64,000 bases of DNA. Source: Ficedula albicollis (Eukaryota > Chordata > Aves > Passeriformes > Muscicapidae). Position 1 is the stretch's first letter; each line of letters starts with the position of its first letter. The position numbers were made by a program, and so were the translations under genes. The stretch lies in contig NC_021681.1 in NCBI RefSeq assembly GCF_000247815.1, forward strand, positions 17,947,040-18,011,039, given 5' to 3'. Of this stretch, positions 62,930 through 64,000 are shown one piece after another. The notes below the pieces were generated by a model. It saw only the letters and a program-made list of their open reading frames with translations, was not told the DNA's origin and did no database searches.

Positions 62930-63180
62930 TCCTGAGAAGGAAAAGGGGAAGAGCTGAGCCCTTTGGAGTAATTTAAAATGAAAGAAATAAAAAGAAAGCG
63001 CGGCAGGAAAGACAAATAGTTTTCAGGCACTGTGTTGGCATTTTGGCCTAATGACTGATTAATCTAAAGCAGAGTCTCGTTACGGATTCCTGGATGTCGA
63101 TTGGATCAGATCATTAATTCCAGCATGCACTGACCGTGATTAGAAATCCAAACTGGCAGAGCCTGTGGGGGAAGGATTAA
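62930..63180. promoter_or_regulatory. AT-rich candidate conserved element with a palindromic GATTAATC site
   Basis: Complex AT-rich DNA contains 'gactgattaatctaaagc', whose palindromic core GATTAATC (63057-63064) joins two bicoid-type (K50 homeodomain) half-sites. 'gatcattaattccagc' and 'gaccgtgattagaaatcc' follow. Similar words recur just downstream ('actgattaattttgcctgg', 'gggattaattaaggatc', about 63546-63578). Binding is inferred from motifs only. Confidence 0.33.
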
Positions 63181-63250
63181 AGACTTGGGCCAGGAGGAGG
63201 GAGTGAGGTAGTGGGAAATGGGAAGGCATGGTCATCCCTATGGTGAGGGG

Positions 63251-63371
63251 AACGCAGTGCTGTCACTGAAATAGCTGCTGCTGTGGTCCCAGGACTGATT
63301 TGCTTTGCAGCAACGCAGTGCTGTCACTGAAATAGCTGCTGCTGCGGTCCCAGGACTGATTTGCTTTGCAG
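63251..63371. repeat. Two-copy tandem duplication, period 61 bp
   Basis: The 60 bp at 63251-63310 recur at 63312-63371 with one mismatch ('gctgctgtggtccc' versus 'gctgctgcggtccc'). Confidence 0.95.
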
Positions 63372-64000
63372 TGGTGGGAAAGCATCTTTCTATTGGGAAT
63401 GAAGACTGTCAGACACAATTCTAGGAAATCTTGATTGCATCCTCCAGAACTGGGGCCAGAGACACTCAGACGGGTCCAGTGCTGCTGCTCAGAGGAGGCA
63501 CAGCCCCAGAGCAGTTGCCATCCGCTCTTCAGCTGTCGGATGTCAACTGATTAATTTTGCCTGGGATTAATTAAGGATCAGCCAGCGACCACTGTGCTGG
63601 TGAGGGGGGCACAGTGACCTCTTCACCAGAGGCAGAAGTGGGAAGCTGGGGTCAGTGACCTCCTCCATGGACACAGCCACTGCTGGGCCGGGCTCTGACC
63701 CCGGCAGTGTTGACCCGATGACTGCCTGGGTCACATTTCATCCTGTGGAGACCCGATGCCAGGGTGGTGTGCAGGAGCACAGCAGTGCATCACCCCCATG
63801 CTTCACCTGGACACTTCTTACGGGTTTCCCTCCACCTCAGTACTAGGTTTATGGCAAGTATTTTGCAAGGCTCCGTGGCAGCAGGCTCTGCTGCTTGGCC
63901 AGGGTGGCTGTAAGGACAGGGGCAGGTTGTGCTGGTTGAGCTGAGCTTGTCACAGGTGGGCACTGCCAGCTGTTAGGCAGGTGCAGGTCTGTCTCACTGG
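63372..64000. other. Unannotated DNA to window end
   Basis: An AT-rich patch at about 63538-63580 resembles the island upstream. The remainder is GC-rich with no recognised feature. Confidence 0.4.

Overview
The window looks like nuclear DNA of a bird. The main evidence is CR1 non-LTR retrotransposons. Two chicken-type CR1 3' ends are visible: a minus-strand tail from about 27186 and a plus-strand tail ending near 31140 with a degenerate ATTCTATG-type octamer. Several much older CR1/L3-like reverse transcriptase fragments lie between 41.6 and 55.2 kb. The sequence looks moderately GC-rich by eye and has very little recognisable repeat, which also suits a bird. Nothing points to bacterial, organellar or viral DNA.

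I found no protein-coding gene I can defend. The many open frames are short, compositionally biased and overlap on both strands. The longest are poly-proline or poly-glycine readings of a 907-base run of C. Two short segments have splice-like borders (651-757 and about 29272-29336) and are listed only as weak exon candidates. No tRNA, rRNA, CRISPR array or complete transposon was recognised. The window is best read as intergenic or long-intron DNA.

Layout: 0-13 kb is mostly unremarkable single-copy sequence with two tandem duplications, one 26-base poly-C join and AT-rich islands that may be conserved non-coding elements. 13148-14054 is pure C. 14-27 kb is single-copy sequence with AT-rich islands, three two-copy duplications, a second poly-C join and a compact G-quadruplex motif. 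27-34 kb holds the two younger CR1 tails and three duplications. 41-56 kb holds the old CR1 fragments, all on the plus strand, plus a double tandem duplication at 50.5-50.8 kb. 55.6-63.6 kb has several AT-rich, homeodomain-motif-rich islands, the last poly-C join and one more duplication.

Two patterns stand out. First, the poly-C runs of 15 bases or more are bordered by direct repeats: 31 and 23 bp perfect, 17 bp with two mismatches, and 8 bp at the 907-base run. In the three short runs the sequence ending at the run is repeated where the run stops. This is the signature of overlapping contig ends joined through a filler, so these tracts are probably assembly gaps rather than biology. Second, there are about twelve two-copy tandem duplications with periods of 36-187 bp. 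Some copies are identical and others have diverged slightly, so at least part of this set may be real. I did not find a convincing new biological system here.
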